NCBI RefSeq assembly: GCF_025947285.1
Contig: NZ_CP110008.1
Coordinates: 1,255,001 to 1,319,000 of the forward strand
Origin: Flavobacterium sp. N2820
GTDB lineage: Bacteria > Bacteroidota > Bacteroidia > Flavobacteriales > Flavobacteriaceae
Length of the DNA: 64,000 nucleotides
Reading direction: 5' to 3'
The notes below the pieces were generated by a model, which saw only the letters and a list, made by a program, of their open reading frames with translations, had not been told where the DNA came from and did not search any database. The position numbers were made by a program, and so were the translations under genes. Below are positions 19,671-29,002 of this stretch, piece by piece (position 1 is the stretch's first letter; each line of letters begins with the position of its first letter).

Positions 19671-20570
19671 ATGAAAAAAACAATCATAACACTTTTAACT
19701 TTTGTAATCACGGGAATATCCTTTGGACAAGCTAATTATAATAACGAACTCATCAAACTGGGGAAGAATTATAAAAATTTTATGTTTACTAATGAACCCA
19801 GCAAAGAAAATTTAAAAGAACTAAAAACAAATGTTCCTGAAAATTTAAAAAAGGCAAATGATTTTATCGTTCAAACCATAACTACCAATAATAAATTACT
19901 GAGTCAACACCATATTGCAAGACCAGATGATTCTACGCTAAAACAAATTTTTATCATTCATGAAATCAATCAAAATTTCAGAAATGAAAATCAAATAGAC
20001 CATAATAAACTCATTGATAGTTTACAAAACAAAGAAATTGCCATTTATGAATTGGTAAACAATTACTACGACATGCTATTTACAGGAGTAGGCAATAAAA
20101 ATGATCCTTTTGATTTTTCTAAAAACGATTTTAAACTCAATGATTATAATTTAAAAGATGATACTGAAAAAGGTATTTTTTTCTTGCAATGTATGAATCT
20201 TTGTGGTTCATCAATTTGGGGATACATAAACATTCCAAAACCTGCTAACACAAAAAAAGCACTAGAATACATTAACAAGTTTCCAAAATTCAACGGGCAA
20301 CCCTACTATCAGTATTCTGACTTTTATTTCGCTGATTTTGAAATGATAATTATAAAAGAAACTGGAAAGGAAAGCTACAAAGGCTATTATATTGACAAGT
20401 ACTATGAAACACTTTTAAATCACTTTTTTTGTTTAATCAAAGAAGGCGCCACCGAAAAAGAAAAAAACAATCTATTGCTTGGTTCCATCTTAAAAGAGAA
20501 TAATCTTTATAAATACACCAAACTAAAAGAAGTATTGGAACAAATTTTTAAAGAACATAAAAAAGACTAG
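19671..20570 (+). CDS. secreted protein of unknown function
   Basis: A 299-residue protein with a signal peptide (about 1-20, ending ISFGQ). The body is mainly helical with many Asn and Lys. No domain recognised. It converges on purC, with a bidirectional terminator between them. Confidence 0.7.
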   Translation: MKKTIITLLTFVITGISFGQANYNNELIKLGKNYKNFMFTNEPSKENLKELKTNVPENLKKANDFIVQTITTNNKLLSQHHIARPDDSTLKQIFIIHEINQNFRNENQIDHNKLIDSLQNKEIAIYELVNNYYDMLFTGVGNKNDPFDFSKNDFKLNDYNLKDDTEKGIFFLQCMNLCGSSIWGYINIPKPANTKKALEYINKFPKFNGQPYYQYSDFYFADFEMIIIKETGKESYKGYYIDKYYETLLNHFFCLIKEGATEKEKNNLLLGSILKENNLYKYTKLKEVLEQIFKEHKKD

Positions 20571-20621
20571 TGCACACTCATTCCGTTGAAAACCAGTGAT
20601 AAAGTGCGGAATAAACCCAAA

Positions 20622-20649
20622 AAAAATCCCGAGCTAACTCGGGATTTTC
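20622..20649. terminator. bidirectional Rho-independent terminator
   Basis: AATCCCGAG pairs with CTCGGGATT around a CTAA loop, with A and T runs on the two sides. It serves the convergent genes at 19671-20570 and purC. Confidence 0.85.
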
Positions 20650-20655
20650 TATTTC

Positions 20656-21606
20656 TTATCTGTTTTGTAAATAATCCAAAACATTTTGCTCAATGCGTTC
20701 GTTGATATTGGTAATATCGGCTTTTACGAATTGCTCTCCAATGATGTTTTCGAATAACTCAATGTAACGTTCTGAAACCGTTTCAATGTATTCGTCCGTC
20801 ATGTTTGGAATTTGTTGCCCTTCTTTGCCTTGGAAACCATTTTCAATTAACCAACGACGTACAAACTCTTTTGACAATTGCTTTTGCTCTTCATTGTTAT
20901 TCTGTCTTTCTTGGTAGCCTTCTGCATAAAAATAACGCGAAGAATCGGGTGTGTGGATTTCGTCGATTAATACGATTTGTCCGTCTTTTGTTTTTCCAAA
21001 TTCATATTTGGTATCCACTAAGATTAACCCTCGAGACGCTGCAATTTCAGTACCTCTTTGGTATAACGCTCTTGTATATTTTTCTAATACTAAGTAATCT
21101 TCTTCCTTAACTATTCCGTTAGCTAAAATGGCTTCACGCGAAATGTCTTCGTCGTGCGAACCGTTATCCGCTTTTGTAGTTGGCGTGATGATTGGGGTTG
21201 GGAATTTATCGTTTTCTTTTAACCCTTCTGGCATTTCCACACCGCAAAGGATTCTTCTTCCTGCTGCATATTCACGTGCTGCATGTCCTGATAAATACCC
21301 ACGAATAACCATTTCTACTTTAAACGGCTCACATAAATGACCTACCGCTACGTTTGGATCTGGAGTAGCCACTAACCAATTGGGAACAATATCCGACGTT
21401 AATTCCATGAACTTCGTCGCAATTTGATTCAGAATTTGGCCTTTGTAAGGAATCCCTTTTGGTAAAACCACATCAAATGCCGAAAGACGGTCGGTAGCCA
21501 CCATCACTAATAAATCATCGTTGATAGTATAAACTTCTCTAACTTTTCCACGGTAAACCGATTTTTGACCTGGAAAATTGAAATGGGTAGTCGTAATTGT
21601 GTTCAT
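20656..21606 (-). CDS. purC: phosphoribosylaminoimidazole-succinocarboxamide synthase
   Basis: SAICAR synthetase joins aspartate to CAIR in purine synthesis. Visible family motifs are the [12 protein letters not shown]-binding opening, [25 protein letters not shown], a DTKYEFG stretch and [12 protein letters not shown]. It is 316 residues long as started at 21606. An ATG at 21633 lies over the promoter -7 box and adds nine residues not usual in the family, so 21606 is chosen. Confidence 0.95.
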   Translation of the reverse strand: MNTITTTHFNFPGQKSVYRGKVREVYTINDDLLVMVATDRLSAFDVVLPKGIPYKGQILNQIATKFMELTSDIVPNWLVATPDPNVAVGHLCEPFKVEMVIRGYLSGHAAREYAAGRRILCGVEMPEGLKENDKFPTPIITPTTKADNGSHDEDISREAILANGIVKEEDYLVLEKYTRALYQRGTEIAASRGLILVDTKYEFGKTKDGQIVLIDEIHTPDSSRYFYAEGYQERQNNNEEQKQLSKEFVRRWLIENGFQGKEGQQIPNMTDEYIETVSERYIELFENIIGEQFVKADITNINERIEQNVLDYLQNR

Positions 21607-21630
21607 TCTGTTGTGTTGTTGTTTGTGGTG

Positions 21631-21659
21631 CAAAAGTAAACTATTTATTTTCTTTCAAA
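21631..21659 (-). promoter_or_regulatory. purC promoter
   Basis: On the minus strand TACTTTTG (21631-21638) is preceded by TTTG (21656-21659) at 17 bp. Transcription would begin just inside 21630, leaving a short leader before the ATG at 21606. Confidence 0.55.
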
Positions 21660-21817
21660 AATTATTTCATAAAAAAAGAGCGCAACTAAAAATCCCGATT
21701 TTGTCGTTCCGAATTTAGTTCGGAATCTATAAACAATTAGAAACAATTATTTACAGCAACTGAAACGAATTCAGCTTGACAAGACTAGACTTTTAGATAC
21801 GCCCTAATAATTTTACA

Positions 21818-22327
21818 CTATTTAAACATAATGTTATAAGTAACACCTACACCTAAAGAACGGATGGCAATATCTTCGGCAAAGGTGTTTTGGTAATAGC
21901 CGTAAATATTCCATTTTTTGTTGTGGTACCCAATTTGCGGATTCAAATACAATCCACCAGAAATATCAACATTCGTTAGGTATCCATAACCTAAATCGGC
22001 ACCCACAAAAACGCCTTCGGTTTGAAAATAATAACGTGCAAAACCAGCTAGCGGAACAACACCAAAATCATCAAAATTATCTTTACCAAAAAAATGAGTA
22101 TACCCTGAGGCCACCCCAATTCCAAAGTGAGGGTTGAACAAATATTGTGCTCTCAACTCTAATCCAACATTGAAAGAAGCAATTTCTTTGCTGTCTCCCA
22201 TAGGAACACCTGCAGTTAATCCTGCCTTGAACCAAGAATTCTTTGTGGTGATGTCCACTTCCGGAATTTCTTGTCCATAACTTAAACCAAAACATAATGT
22301 GGCTAAAACAAAAACGATTTTTTTCAT
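21818..22327 (-). CDS. outer membrane beta-barrel protein (paralogue A)
   Basis: A 169-residue protein with a signal peptide (MKKIVFV...LSYGQ). Alternating beta-strand patterns end in an aromatic-rich C-terminus, as in small 8-stranded OmpA/OmpX-like barrels. It is about 60% similar by eye to the neighbour at 22577-23089 (shared KAGVTAGIPVGD-like, GVASGYTHFFGKD and IGYHNKKWNIYGYYQNTFAE blocks), so the two arose by tandem duplication. Confidence 0.82.
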   Translation of the reverse strand: MKKIVFVLATLCFGLSYGQEIPEVDITTKNSWFKAGLTAGVPMGDSKEIASFNVGLELRAQYLFNPHFGIGVASGYTHFFGKDNFDDFGVVPLAGFARYYFQTEGVFVGADLGYGYLTNVDISGGLYLNPQIGYHNKKWNIYGYYQNTFAEDIAIRSLGVGVTYNIMFK

Positions 22328-22527
22328 ACTAGTAAATTTTAAGGGGTTACTTTTAAAACGAAAAAATGCTGATTTTATTTTTTTAACCCCCTATTTTCTG
22401 CACTTGCCCATCGATCAACAATTGCAAGTCATAATCCAAAAAAAGAACTTAATCGTTGAATTGATGTTGTTTAAGTTAGTGTACAGCACATGAAACTATT
22501 TCGTTTTCCTCAAAAAAAATTTCATAA

Positions 22528-22560
22528 AAAAAGAGAAGACCTTTCGAACTTCTCTCTTTT
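22528..22560 (-). terminator. terminator of barrel paralogue B
   Basis: On the minus strand AGAGAAG pairs with CTTCTCT and is followed by T-rich sequence. It lies just past the stop codon at 22577. Confidence 0.65.
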
Positions 22561-22576
22561 AATATGGCGGTAAGGT

Positions 22577-23089
22577 TTATTTAAAACGAATATTATAAGT
22601 CGCACCAATTCCTACAGTTTGAATATCAATATCATTTTCAGCAAATGTATTTTGATAAAAAGCGAATATGTTCCAATCGTTGTTGTGGTACCCAATTTGA
22701 GGGTTCACATATAATCCACCTTCGTTGTTATCAACATTTGTTAAAAATCCGTAACCAATATCTGAACCAAAAAATAAACCGTTTGGTGTAAAATAGTAAC
22801 GTAAAAACAATGCAGCTGGAACCAATCCAAAATCTTCGTTTTGATCTTTTGCAAAGAAATGATTGTAACCAGACGTTACACCAATTCCGAAATTTGGATT
22901 AATTAAATATTGTCCTCTCAAATCAACACCTAAATTAAATGATGAAGCATCGCTAGCGTCACCAACGGGAATTCCTGCAGTTACACCTGCTTTTAACCAT
23001 GAATTGTCTGTAGTAAATTCAACCTCTGTTTCTTGACCAAAAGTAACATTTAGTCCCATTAACCCGATCAATAAAAATAATTTTCTCAT
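22577..23089 (-). CDS. outer membrane beta-barrel protein (paralogue B)
   Basis: A 170-residue protein with signal peptide (MRKLFLLIGLMGLNVTFGQ) and barrel-like strands. It shares the order and most residues of paralogue A, for example SWLKAGVTAGIPVGDASD and NPQIGYHNNDWNIF. It has its own terminator and probably its own promoter. The ligand or role cannot be told from sequence. Confidence 0.82.
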   Translation of the reverse strand: MRKLFLLIGLMGLNVTFGQETEVEFTTDNSWLKAGVTAGIPVGDASDASSFNLGVDLRGQYLINPNFGIGVTSGYNHFFAKDQNEDFGLVPAALFLRYYFTPNGLFFGSDIGYGFLTNVDNNEGGLYVNPQIGYHNNDWNIFAFYQNTFAENDIDIQTVGIGATYNIRFK

Positions 23090-23178
23090 TTTTTTCTTTT
23101 ATTATTAAAGTGCAAATCTCCACAAACAACCCGCAAATAGAATTACATAATTTCAGTAAAGTTTTACATATTTAAAAG

Positions 23179-23208
23179 AAAAAAGCTTTTCGGGTTAGAA
23201 AAGCTTTC
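23179..23208 (-). terminator. terminator of phoH
   Basis: The stem AAAGCTTTTC/GAAAAGCTTT encloses a six-base loop, with T-rich DNA beyond on the minus strand. Confidence 0.7.
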
Positions 23209-23221
23209 ATCGAACTAAGGG

Positions 23222-24175
23222 TTAATCATTATTCTCAATACTCTTATATGCATCAATAATTTTCTTCACTAATCTATGACGCACGATGTCTTTATCATCT
23301 AAATAAATAATTCCAACGCCTTCTACATCTTTTAAAATGAGAATGGCTTCTTTTAAACCAGAAATCGTTCTTCGGGGTAAATCCACCTGACCTGGGTCGC
23401 CTGTAATCATGAATTTGGCATTTTTTCCCATACGGGTTAAAAACATTTTCATTTGTGAATGTGTCGTGTTTTGTGCTTCATCCAAAATAACAAAGGCATT
23501 ATCTAAGGTACGACCACGCATAAAAGCCAAAGGAGCAATTTGAATAATTCCTTTTAAAATATAATCTTCTAAGGTTTGTGGGGGCAACATATCGCGCAAT
23601 GCATCATATAAAGGTTGCATATACGGGTCTAGTTTTTCCTTCATATCCCCCGGAAGAAACCCTAAATTTTCACCGGCTTCTACGGCAGGACGCGTTAAAA
23701 TAATTCGTTTGACCTGTTTTTCTTTCAATGCTTTAACCGCCATAGCCACACCCGTATAGGTTTTTCCTGTTCCGGCTGGACCGATAGCAAACACCATATC
23801 GTTTTTATAAATGGTATCTACTAATTTTTGTTGGTTAGGGGTCATGGCTTTAATGAGCTTGCCTCCTATTCCGTGCACTAAAATTTTATCCCTATCGTGC
23901 ATGTGCTCAACATCGTGTTGATGACTGGTTTCTAAAACTCTTAGAATCACATTGTCATCAATACTGTTGTATCGCGAAAAATGATGCATTAATCGTTTAA
24001 AACGAGTTTCGAATTCATCTAAAATTTCTGCTTCGCCAAAAGCTTTTAAAGTCGTGCCTCTGGCTACAATTTTTAATTTCGGATAATACTTCTTAATCGT
24101 TTCAAGATGAGCATCTTGTGCGCCCCAAAACTCTTTTGGAGCGATGTCGGTTAATTCAATTACTCTTTCGTTCAA
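23222..24175 (-). CDS. phoH: PhoH family ATPase
   Basis: A cytosolic PhoH-like ATPase. It has a Walker A GPAGTGKTY, Walker B VILDEAQNTT, the TRPAVEAGENLGFLPGD segment and the TGDPGQVDLP motif, and is 318 residues long from 24175. Two TTG starts are possible, 24229 and 24175. The shorter form (LNERVIELTDIAP) matches the family's usual beginning. A likely RNA-metabolism role is known for the family only. Confidence 0.9.
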   Translation of the reverse strand: MNERVIELTDIAPKEFWGAQDAHLETIKKYYPKLKIVARGTTLKAFGEAEILDEFETRFKRLMHHFSRYNSIDDNVILRVLETSHQHDVEHMHDRDKILVHGIGGKLIKAMTPNQQKLVDTIYKNDMVFAIGPAGTGKTYTGVAMAVKALKEKQVKRIILTRPAVEAGENLGFLPGDMKEKLDPYMQPLYDALRDMLPPQTLEDYILKGIIQIAPLAFMRGRTLDNAFVILDEAQNTTHSQMKMFLTRMGKNAKFMITGDPGQVDLPRRTISGLKEAILILKDVEGVGIIYLDDKDIVRHRLVKKIIDAYKSIENND

Positions 24176-24198
24176 AGGCTTTCTTTTTTTAATTATTT

Positions 24199-24226
24199 TT
24201 GAAACGCTAAAATTATAGTAGCTTTG
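24199..24226 (+). promoter_or_regulatory. promoter of the SAM hydroxide adenosyltransferase gene
   Basis: TAGCTTTG (24219-24226) is preceded by TTG (24199-24201) at 17 bp. It lies in the divergent spacer with phoH. Confidence 0.5.
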
Positions 24227-24281
24227 CAATCAAATTTAGTAAAAACAACTGTTGCTTTTCAAATAAGTTATAAACAAAAAA

Positions 24282-25112
24282 ATGTCAATAATTACGCTAA
24301 CTACCGATTTTGGACACAAAGACTACTTTGTAGGGGCTTTGAAAGGAAAAATTTTATCGGAATTAAAAGAAGCTATTATTGTTGATATTTCGCATAACAT
24401 TGACTTATTCAACACCTTAGAAGCCAGTTACTGCATTGAAGCGGCGTATGCTAATTTTCCAAAAGGTACTGTGCATTTGATTGGAATCGACAGCGAACGA
24501 GTTGGCGATACCCAACACATAGCCATGCAATGGGACGACCATTATTTTATTTGTGCCGATAACGGAATTTTAAATGCCTTACTCCAGAAAAAAGTAGCGC
24601 AAAAAATAGTAGCCATCAACATTCACGATAGATTGCATAATACTGCTAGCGACATGGATGTTTTTGTTGCCGTGGCTTGTCATATTGCACGCGGAGGTTT
24701 ACTTAATGTTATTGGAAAAGAAATTGCCGAATTAAAACCAGTAAACACAGCAACCACGATAGTTTCTGACGATTTAACCACTTTAAAAGGCCAAATTATA
24801 TACATTGATTCGTTTGGAAATTGTGTAACCAATATTTCGCAAAAACAATTTGTTGATGTTGCCCGAAATCGAACCTATGAAATTCAGGTGAAGAATAAAA
24901 AAATCAACCGAATCCATAAAAGCTATGCCGATTTTCCAATGGTTGAAAACAAGCAATTGAAAGATTTTGAAGGGGATTTTTTAGCGTTGTTTAACGAAAA
25001 TGGTTTCCTTGAAATTGCAATTTATAAAAGTAATCCCAAAACCGTGGGCTCGGCTTCTACCCTATTGGGCTTGAAATTTAGAGACATGATTACCATCAAA
25101 TTTAAAAATTAG
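24282..25112 (+). CDS. S-adenosyl-L-methionine hydroxide adenosyltransferase family (DUF62)
   Basis: A 276-residue protein of the SAM chlorinase/fluorinase fold whose ordinary members hydrolyse SAM to adenosine and methionine. Seen are ITLTTDFGHKDYFVGALKG at the start, DISHNI, the HLIGIDSERVG region and the C-terminal IDSFGNCVTNI motif. The family's catalytic Asp and the conserved RHR-type region were not verified in detail. Confidence 0.88.
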   Translation: MSIITLTTDFGHKDYFVGALKGKILSELKEAIIVDISHNIDLFNTLEASYCIEAAYANFPKGTVHLIGIDSERVGDTQHIAMQWDDHYFICADNGILNALLQKKVAQKIVAINIHDRLHNTASDMDVFVAVACHIARGGLLNVIGKEIAELKPVNTATTIVSDDLTTLKGQIIYIDSFGNCVTNISQKQFVDVARNRTYEIQVKNKKINRIHKSYADFPMVENKQLKDFEGDFLALFNENGFLEIAIYKSNPKTVGSASTLLGLKFRDMITIKFKN

Positions 25113-25116
25113 AAAA

Positions 25117-25413
25117 ATGTTTATACGAATTGTAAAAATGCGCTTCCAAGAAGATAAAATCGAAGCTTTTTTAAATAATTTTGAAGAAGTAAAACAACAC
25201 ATTCGAAATTTTGAAGGCAATCAGTTTTTGGAATTGTACCAAGATAAAAACGACAAACGTATTTTCTTTACTTACAGTTATTGGGAAAACGAAGCTGCAT
25301 TAGAAAAATATAGAAACTCTACACTATTTAACGAAGTTTGGAGTTATACTAAAACCCTATTCAGCGACAAACCAGAAGCGTGGAGCGTAGACCGATTGGT
25401 AACATTAGAATAA
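25117..25413 (+). CDS. antibiotic biosynthesis monooxygenase (ABM) domain protein
   Basis: A 98-residue single-domain protein of the dimeric ferredoxin-like ABM family (FEGNQFLELYQDKNDKRIF, SYWENEAALEKYRNS). It is 4 bp downstream of the preceding gene and so probably co-transcribed. The substrate is not predictable. Confidence 0.85.
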   Translation: MFIRIVKMRFQEDKIEAFLNNFEEVKQHIRNFEGNQFLELYQDKNDKRIFFTYSYWENEAALEKYRNSTLFNEVWSYTKTLFSDKPEAWSVDRLVTLE

Positions 25414-25450
25414 TCTTTTAAACGTTTAAACTTATAAACTAAAAAAATAA

Positions 25451-26449
25451 ATGAAGTACTATTTTTATATAATCATTTTAACCTCTTTATTTAGTTGCAA
25501 AAGCGACAAAAAAACTACAGAAGTAAAGAAGCTATCTGATTATAAAAATACGCAGTTTATTCCAACTTTAGAAAATGAAATTTCAGATAATAAAAATTCA
25601 ATATATTGTGCGTCTTTACTTTTTGCATGGGACGAAATAAGAAAAGAAATTAATTCACCTTTAATTATTCCATCTGAGTTTACAGAACTAAATTTACTTA
25701 ACAATTCGGAATCATTCTATAATGTTTTAGAAAATAAAGAATATGAGTCTAGTGCTGAAATAAATGAAAATTTAATTATTGCAAAAGCTGAATTTGACAA
25801 ATCATTACCTTTTGAACACCAACTTCAAAATCTTAATAACAAACTTACTTTTAATGGTCAAAAAGTTGCTGCTTTTGGTTTAATTGGCGTTTGTACTTAT
25901 GAACAATTTCAAAGCATAAAAATTATATATTATAAAAATGACAGTAACTTTATTGTTAAACTAATCCCTAAAGAAAAAGAACATGAAATAATATTATTCA
26001 TGTCAGAAAAAAAATTCAACTCAATTTCTGAAATGAATATTGAAATTGAGAGACTAACCGAAATTGGCAAAAAAGAGATAAAAAACGATAAAATAAATTG
26101 GAAATATTATTACAAAGAAGAAGATCAATTAATAATTCCTAAATTTAATTTCAATATTAAAACAAACTACGATTCACTAGAAGGTAAGAAATTTAGTTCT
26201 GGAAATGAAAATTATAACATAGAAAGAGCATTTCAAAGAACTGCTTTTAAATTAGATGAAAGTGGTGCTATAATTGAAAGTGAAGCTGAAATCGAAGTTA
26301 CTGTTGAAGAAATTGAAGAAATTGAAAAACCAAAACCTAAAAAAATGATTTTTGATAAACCTTTTTTGATATTATTAAAACGAACTGATGCAAAAAATCC
26401 ATATTTTGGTCTTTGGAGTACTAATTCTGAATTAATGATAAAAGAATAA
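25451..26449 (+). CDS. lipoprotein of unknown function
   Basis: A 332-residue protein with a lipobox (LFSCKSDKK, cysteine near residue 16). Acidic repeats near the end (IEVTVEEIEEIEKP) are the only notable composition. It is lower in GC than the neighbouring gldFG genes. It is flanked by near-identical leader sequences containing TTTAAACGTTTAAA (25420-25450 and 26473-26506), as if inserted upstream of gldF with a duplicated leader. Confidence 0.7.
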   Translation: MKYYFYIIILTSLFSCKSDKKTTEVKKLSDYKNTQFIPTLENEISDNKNSIYCASLLFAWDEIRKEINSPLIIPSEFTELNLLNNSESFYNVLENKEYESSAEINENLIIAKAEFDKSLPFEHQLQNLNNKLTFNGQKVAAFGLIGVCTYEQFQSIKIIYYKNDSNFIVKLIPKEKEHEIILFMSEKKFNSISEMNIEIERLTEIGKKEIKNDKINWKYYYKEEDQLIIPKFNFNIKTNYDSLEGKKFSSGNENYNIERAFQRTAFKLDESGAIIESEAEIEVTVEEIEEIEKPKPKKMIFDKPFLILLKRTDAKNPYFGLWSTNSELMIKE

Positions 26450-26506
26450 ATATTATTCAAACTTTTAAACGCTTAAACGTTTAAACTTATAAACTAGAAA
26501 AAATAA

Positions 26507-27232
26507 ATGAAAGCATTATTATTACGAGAAATTAAATCCTTCTTTGGTTCGCCAATAGGTTATTTAGTTATCGCTATTTTTCTTTTACTCAACGGCTTAT
26601 TTCTTTGGGTTTTTGAAGGCGAATTCAACATATTAAACTCGGGTTTTGCCGATATGGGTCCGTTTTTCAAATTAGCCCCATGGATTTTGATTTTCTTAAT
26701 TCCTGCCGTAACCATGCGCAGTTTTTCCGATGAAAAAAAGCAAGGAACAATCGAATTGTTGTTTACCAAACCGCTTTCGAATTGGGACATCGTCAACGGA
26801 AAATTCCTTGGCGCATTCATCCTAATTGTTTTGGCTATTGTTCCAACGATTATTTATGTGCTAACGATTTCACACTTTGGAAATCCGCAAGGCAACATTG
26901 ATATGGGAAGTACTTTGGGTTCGTATTTTGGATTGTTATTTTTAATTGCGGCTTACACGGCAATTGGCGTTTTTACATCCACCTTATCCGACAATCAAAT
27001 TGTGGCGTTCATTTTAGCCGTTTTTTGTTGTTTCTTTTTCTATTTTGGCTTTGATGGTATTGCTTCTTTTTTAGGAAGTTATAGCTCAATTTTTGCTTCA
27101 TTAGGAATGGATTATCACTTTAAAAGTATGAGTCGTGGTGTGTTAGACACACGTGATATTATTTATTTCATTAGTGTTACGTTTCTTTTTTTATCAGCAA
27201 CTGTTTATCAACTTAAATCTTTGAAATGGTAA
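26507..27232 (+). CDS. gldF: gliding motility ABC transporter permease GldF
   Basis: A 241-residue integral membrane protein of the ABC-2 type. It opens MKALLLREIKSFFGSPIGYL, followed by MRSFSDEKKQGTIELLFTKP, which is diagnostic of the GldF/NosY-like group. Six membrane segments are visible. With GldA and GldG it forms the ABC transporter required for gliding in Flavobacterium johnsoniae (family knowledge). It overlaps gldG. Confidence 0.93.
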   Translation: MKALLLREIKSFFGSPIGYLVIAIFLLLNGLFLWVFEGEFNILNSGFADMGPFFKLAPWILIFLIPAVTMRSFSDEKKQGTIELLFTKPLSNWDIVNGKFLGAFILIVLAIVPTIIYVLTISHFGNPQGNIDMGSTLGSYFGLLFLIAAYTAIGVFTSTLSDNQIVAFILAVFCCFFFYFGFDGIASFLGSYSSIFASLGMDYHFKSMSRGVLDTRDIIYFISVTFLFLSATVYQLKSLKW

Positions 27233-28914
27233 TGAAAGAGAATAAAAAAGCAGCTTTAAAGCAATTCGGAATTGTATTTTTAGTCCTAATCGGAATCCAT
27301 TTTTTAAGTCACTTCTTTTTCAAACGATTTGACTTAACGCAAGACCAACGCTATACGTTATCAGAAACGACGCTAAACATCATCAAAACTGTAGATAGTC
27401 CGTTGTATATTGATGTCTATTTAGAAGGTAATTTCCCTGCAGAATTTAAGCGTTTGCAGAATGAAACCAAGCAACTGTTAGAGGAATTTTCGGCCTACAA
27501 TTCCAACATCGTTTTTCAATTTAAAAATCCAATTGAGAAAGAAGAAATACGGGTTGAAGTCATGAAGCAATTTTATGAAAGAGGCATGCAACCACTGAGC
27601 ATTACGGTAGAAGACAAAGGAAAACAATCGCAAGAAGTTGTTTTTCCATGGGCACAAGCTACGTATGGCGATAAATTTACAAAAGTGAGTTTGCTAAAAA
27701 ACCTGATGGGTGCTTCCACTGAAGAAAAAGTCATCAGTTCGGTACAACATTTAGAATTTGGTTTTGCCGAAGCCATCAATAAAATTTCGAAAGAGAAACA
27801 AAAGAAAATTGCCGTTATCAAAGGAAATGGGGAGTTACATGATGCTTTTATAGCTGATTTTGTAAAAACGGTTCGGGAGAGTTACTACATTGGAACGTTT
27901 ACTTTAGATTCTGTTGCCACACAACCTACTCAAAGTTTGGCTGCATTGAAGAAATACGATTTGGCCGTAATTGCCAAACCTACTGAAGCCTTTACGGAAT
28001 CGGAAAAACAAGTCCTTGATCAATTTATTGTCAACGGTGGAAAAACCATTTGGTTGGTAGATGCCGTTGCTGCAGATATGGATAGTATGTACAACGAATC
28101 GGGAACGATTTTGGCGGCACAACGCGAATTGAATTTAACCGATATGTTCTTTAAATATGGGGTGCGTATGAATCCGGTATTGGTTAAAGATGAATATGCT
28201 ACGCCTATAAAAATTGCGACCGGAAATCAAGGAAGCGAAACCCAATTTCAGGAATATACTTGGAAATTTGCGCCTTTTATTTATCCAACCTCAACCAATC
28301 CTATTGTTAAAAATATGGAAGGGATTAAGTTTGAATTTGCTTCACCGATCGAATTGTTAAAGAATGACATCAAGAAAACCGTGCTTTTGAGTTCGTCTGA
28401 GTATTCAAAAACCGTTGGAACGCCTACGCCTATTTCGTTAGATATGGTCACCGAAGAAACTACGCCAGAAGAATACGAAGGCAAAGGTTTGCTACCCGTA
28501 GCAGTACTTTTGGAAGGAAAATTCAAATCGGCTTACCAAAACAGAGTTTTGCCTTTTGAAGATAAAACATTTCAATCGGAAGGAAAAGACAATAAAATGA
28601 TTGTGATTTCTGATGGTGACGTCATTAAAAACCAATTGGACAAAGGAGCGCCAATGGAATTAGGCTTTGATAAATGGACCAATCAATTATACGGAAATAA
28701 AGACTTCTTACTCAATTGTGTGAATTATCTGTTAGACGACAACGGACTTATTAACATCCGAAGTAAAGATGTAGATTTACCTTTATTGAACAAAGAAGAA
28801 GTTTATAAAAATTACACGACTGCCCAAATGATAACTGTCGGATTACCAATAGTTCTTTTAGCAATCTTTGGGTTTTTATTTACATTCTTACGCAAAAGAA
28901 AATATAGCCGCTAG
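27226..28914 (+). CDS. gldG: gliding motility ABC transporter auxiliary protein GldG
   Basis: A 562-residue protein with an N-terminal membrane anchor (about 11-28), a large ABC-type uncharacterised (DUF4350-like) periplasmic domain with the strand-helix VYLEGNFPAEFKRL, and a C-terminal membrane helix (about 537-556). It overlaps gldF by 7 bp. The ATG at 27232 (MKENKK) is equally possible. Confidence 0.93.
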   Translation: MVMKENKKAALKQFGIVFLVLIGIHFLSHFFFKRFDLTQDQRYTLSETTLNIIKTVDSPLYIDVYLEGNFPAEFKRLQNETKQLLEEFSAYNSNIVFQFKNPIEKEEIRVEVMKQFYERGMQPLSITVEDKGKQSQEVVFPWAQATYGDKFTKVSLLKNLMGASTEEKVISSVQHLEFGFAEAINKISKEKQKKIAVIKGNGELHDAFIADFVKTVRESYYIGTFTLDSVATQPTQSLAALKKYDLAVIAKPTEAFTESEKQVLDQFIVNGGKTIWLVDAVAADMDSMYNESGTILAAQRELNLTDMFFKYGVRMNPVLVKDEYATPIKIATGNQGSETQFQEYTWKFAPFIYPTSTNPIVKNMEGIKFEFASPIELLKNDIKKTVLLSSSEYSKTVGTPTPISLDMVTEETTPEEYEGKGLLPVAVLLEGKFKSAYQNRVLPFEDKTFQSEGKDNKMIVISDGDVIKNQLDKGAPMELGFDKWTNQLYGNKDFLLNCVNYLLDDNGLINIRSKDVDLPLLNKEEVYKNYTTAQMITVGLPIVLLAIFGFLFTFLRKRKYSR

Positions 28915-28931
28915 TTGTTGATAATTTGTTT

Positions 28932-28961
28932 TTGCATTTGAGCAGAATTAGAATATATTTG
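28932..28961 (+). promoter_or_regulatory. dnaN promoter
   Basis: TTG (28932-28934) is followed at 19 bp by TATATTTG (28954-28961), a perfect match to the Bacteroidota vegetative consensus. Confidence 0.7.
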
Positions 28962-29002
28962 TGAAATATAAAATCTAACTAACGATTTTAAAATACAAGA
29001 TG

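Noticed and set aside
25451..26449. Mobile element carrying the lipoprotein gene
   Set aside because: The flanks share only a short leader; no transposase or target-site duplication is seen.
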